A DNA stretch of 22,500 nucleotides. Source: Symbiodinium natans (taxonomy: Eukaryota; Sar; Dinophyceae; Suessiales; Symbiodiniaceae). Below are positions 21,696 to 22,500 of this stretch, piece after piece. A program made the translations under genes and the position numbers. Where the stretch lies: assembly GCA_905221605.1 (NCBI GenBank), contig CAJNDS010000946.1, positions 765,577 to 788,076 on the forward strand, read 5' to 3'. The notes beneath the pieces were generated by a model. It was not told the DNA's origin and searched no databases. It saw only the letters and a program-made list of their open reading frames with translations. Positions within the stretch are counted from its first letter, which is position 1, and each line of letters begins with the position of its first letter.

Positions 21696-21755
21696 ACCCT
21701 AAACCCTAAACCCTGAACCCTGAACCCTGAACCCTAAACCCTAAACCCTAAACCT
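21696..21755 (-). repeat. CCCTAAA array
   Basis: CCCTAAA and CCCTGAA units. The preceding island (21666-21695, after CCCCCCAG) is open for about ten codons and is not called. Confidence 0.9.
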
Positions 21756-21765
21756 GACTCCCCAG

Positions 21766-21830
21766 ATTCCGGGGCCAGGTTCAAGTCCTCTCGGACGAGG
21801 CAGGGGTCGAGGGCTTCAGGGCTTTCGAGG
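21766..21830 (+). CDS. candidate internal exon, product unknown
   Basis: CTGACTCCCCAG precedes; one frame reads FRGQVQVLSDEAGVEGFRAF to CGAGG|GTTGAGGG. A Gly/Arg-rich second frame is open. Both sites are good splice-like matches. Confidence 0.38.
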
Positions 21831-21859
21831 GTTGAGGGGGTTGAGGGCTCAGGGCTTTC

Positions 21860-22115
21860 AACCCTAAACCCTAAACCCCAAACCCCAAACCCCAAACCCT
21901 AAACCCTAAACCCTAAACCCTAGGGCCTTAACTTCGCTTCCACTTCAACGCGTTGGATTTCGGGCTTTAGGGCCCTTAAATGGGGCTTTGGGAGGGTTTA
22001 GGGAGCTTCTAGGGGTTTGGTAGGGGGGGCTGAGAGGGGGGTTTAGGGCTTTAGAGGGTTTAGGGTTTAGGGTTTAGGGTTTAGGGTTTAGGGTTTAGGG
22101 CTTTAGAGGGTTTAG
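21860..22115. repeat. CCCTAAA array, short island, TTTAGGG array
   Basis: C-strand units at 21860-21925, G-rich sequence with GGGCTTTAGGG at 21960-22034, then G-strand units at 22035-22115. Confidence 0.88.
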
Positions 22116-22130
22116 GGCTTTGGGCTCCTG

Positions 22131-22289
22131 GCCTGCCTTTTTGGTACATGGCGGACGCGCCACTTCATGACCGCCCGGGCGGCCAGAGATTCTGGCGCTA
22201 GGCGTCCTGGCCCCCTTTGTAGCCACATTCGAAGAAAAAGTGCTCCGAGATGCCCATTCTGTTTGAATAGGCCCCTAAATCAGGCTTGA
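22131..22289. other. GC-rich island, open on both strands
   Basis: A + frame is open for 52 codons to TGA 22287-22289. On the minus strand, 22290-22198 reads LGAYSNRMGISEHFFFECGY then KGGQDA and TAG, with the ATG at 22257; this looks more like natural protein. No family recognised, so neither strand is preferred. Confidence 0.3.
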
Positions 22290-22352
22290 TATATATATAT
22301 ATATATATTATGTGGATATATATACATAGATATATATATATATATATATATA
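22285..22352. repeat. (TA)n microsatellite
   Basis: Two TA runs separated by TTATGTGGATATATATACATAG. Confidence 0.95.
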
Positions 22353-22474
22353 AATATAAGTTTTTCAAGGCGGGTAGAAGATTGTCCGTCCGCTAAGCGC
22401 CGCAACCAGAGAGAAGCTCCCTGAAGCCACGTACGTACTACGTGCCCCTGAAATAGTCATCCCAGTCACAAAAA

Positions 22475-22500
22475 GCCCTAAACCCTACACCCTAAACCCT
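22475..22500 (-). repeat. CCCTAAA array at the window edge
   Basis: AAGCCCTAAACCCTACACCC and onward; the array continues past the window. Confidence 0.85.

Noticed and set aside
22475-22500. True chromosome end at the window edge
   Set aside because: Arrays here are short, degenerate and no different from internal ones; a real telomere would be long and uniform, and the opposite edge is AT-rich sequence.

Overview
This window reads as nuclear DNA of an alga-like eukaryote, most likely a dinoflagellate. The reasons are dozens of interstitial plant-type telomere repeats (TTTAGGG/CCCTAAA), a LINE-type retrotransposon tail with a zf-RVT finger and an RNase H domain, short GC-rich coding-looking islands between repeats, and putative introns with GT, GC or possibly GA donors. 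Other TTTAGGG lineages cannot be excluded. No intact host gene, rRNA, tRNA, CRISPR array or bacterial operon was recognised.

Layout: 1-1500 is simple and tandem repeats (a 118/115-bp tandem with G/C runs, a long ACAATA-type AT-rich tract, a 42-bp tandem with an 84-bp dimer pattern). 1500-8990 is a mosaic of telomere-like arrays in both orientations and islands of about 40-150 bp; many islands are open on the + strand and bounded by splice-like sites. 9000-9350 is a large imperfect palindrome of GGATCTTGGATCTTGG-type repeats. 9363-13443 is an AT-rich satellite of about 544 bp period, interrupted at 9507-12212 by a 5'-truncated LINE on the minus strand inside a 47-bp direct repeat. 13480-13880 is C/CT-rich. 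13883-22500 returns to the telomere-repeat mosaic, with a candidate terminal two-exon gene part (13883-14364), a recognisable SMC-family hinge-end exon (17947-18014/17), poly-T, (CTA)n, (TA)n and foldback elements.

Main idea: the telomere-like arrays may be working introns, or material from which introns are made. Arrays often begin exactly after a candidate exon as GTTTAGGG (a GT donor), and the unit itself supplies TTTAG|G acceptors. Several neighbouring islands can be joined in compatible phase across introns that are almost pure telomere repeat (4665-4760, 16908-16998, 18616-18656, 19056-19149) or across a foldback element (17102-17243). Adjacent arrays also switch strand more often than not, so islands look like telomere-capped fragments joined end to end, and introns gain complementary ends. 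These models were built by eye. Short GC-rich DNA is often open in several frames, so most exon calls are candidates; the LINE, the repeats and the SMC motif are the firm parts.
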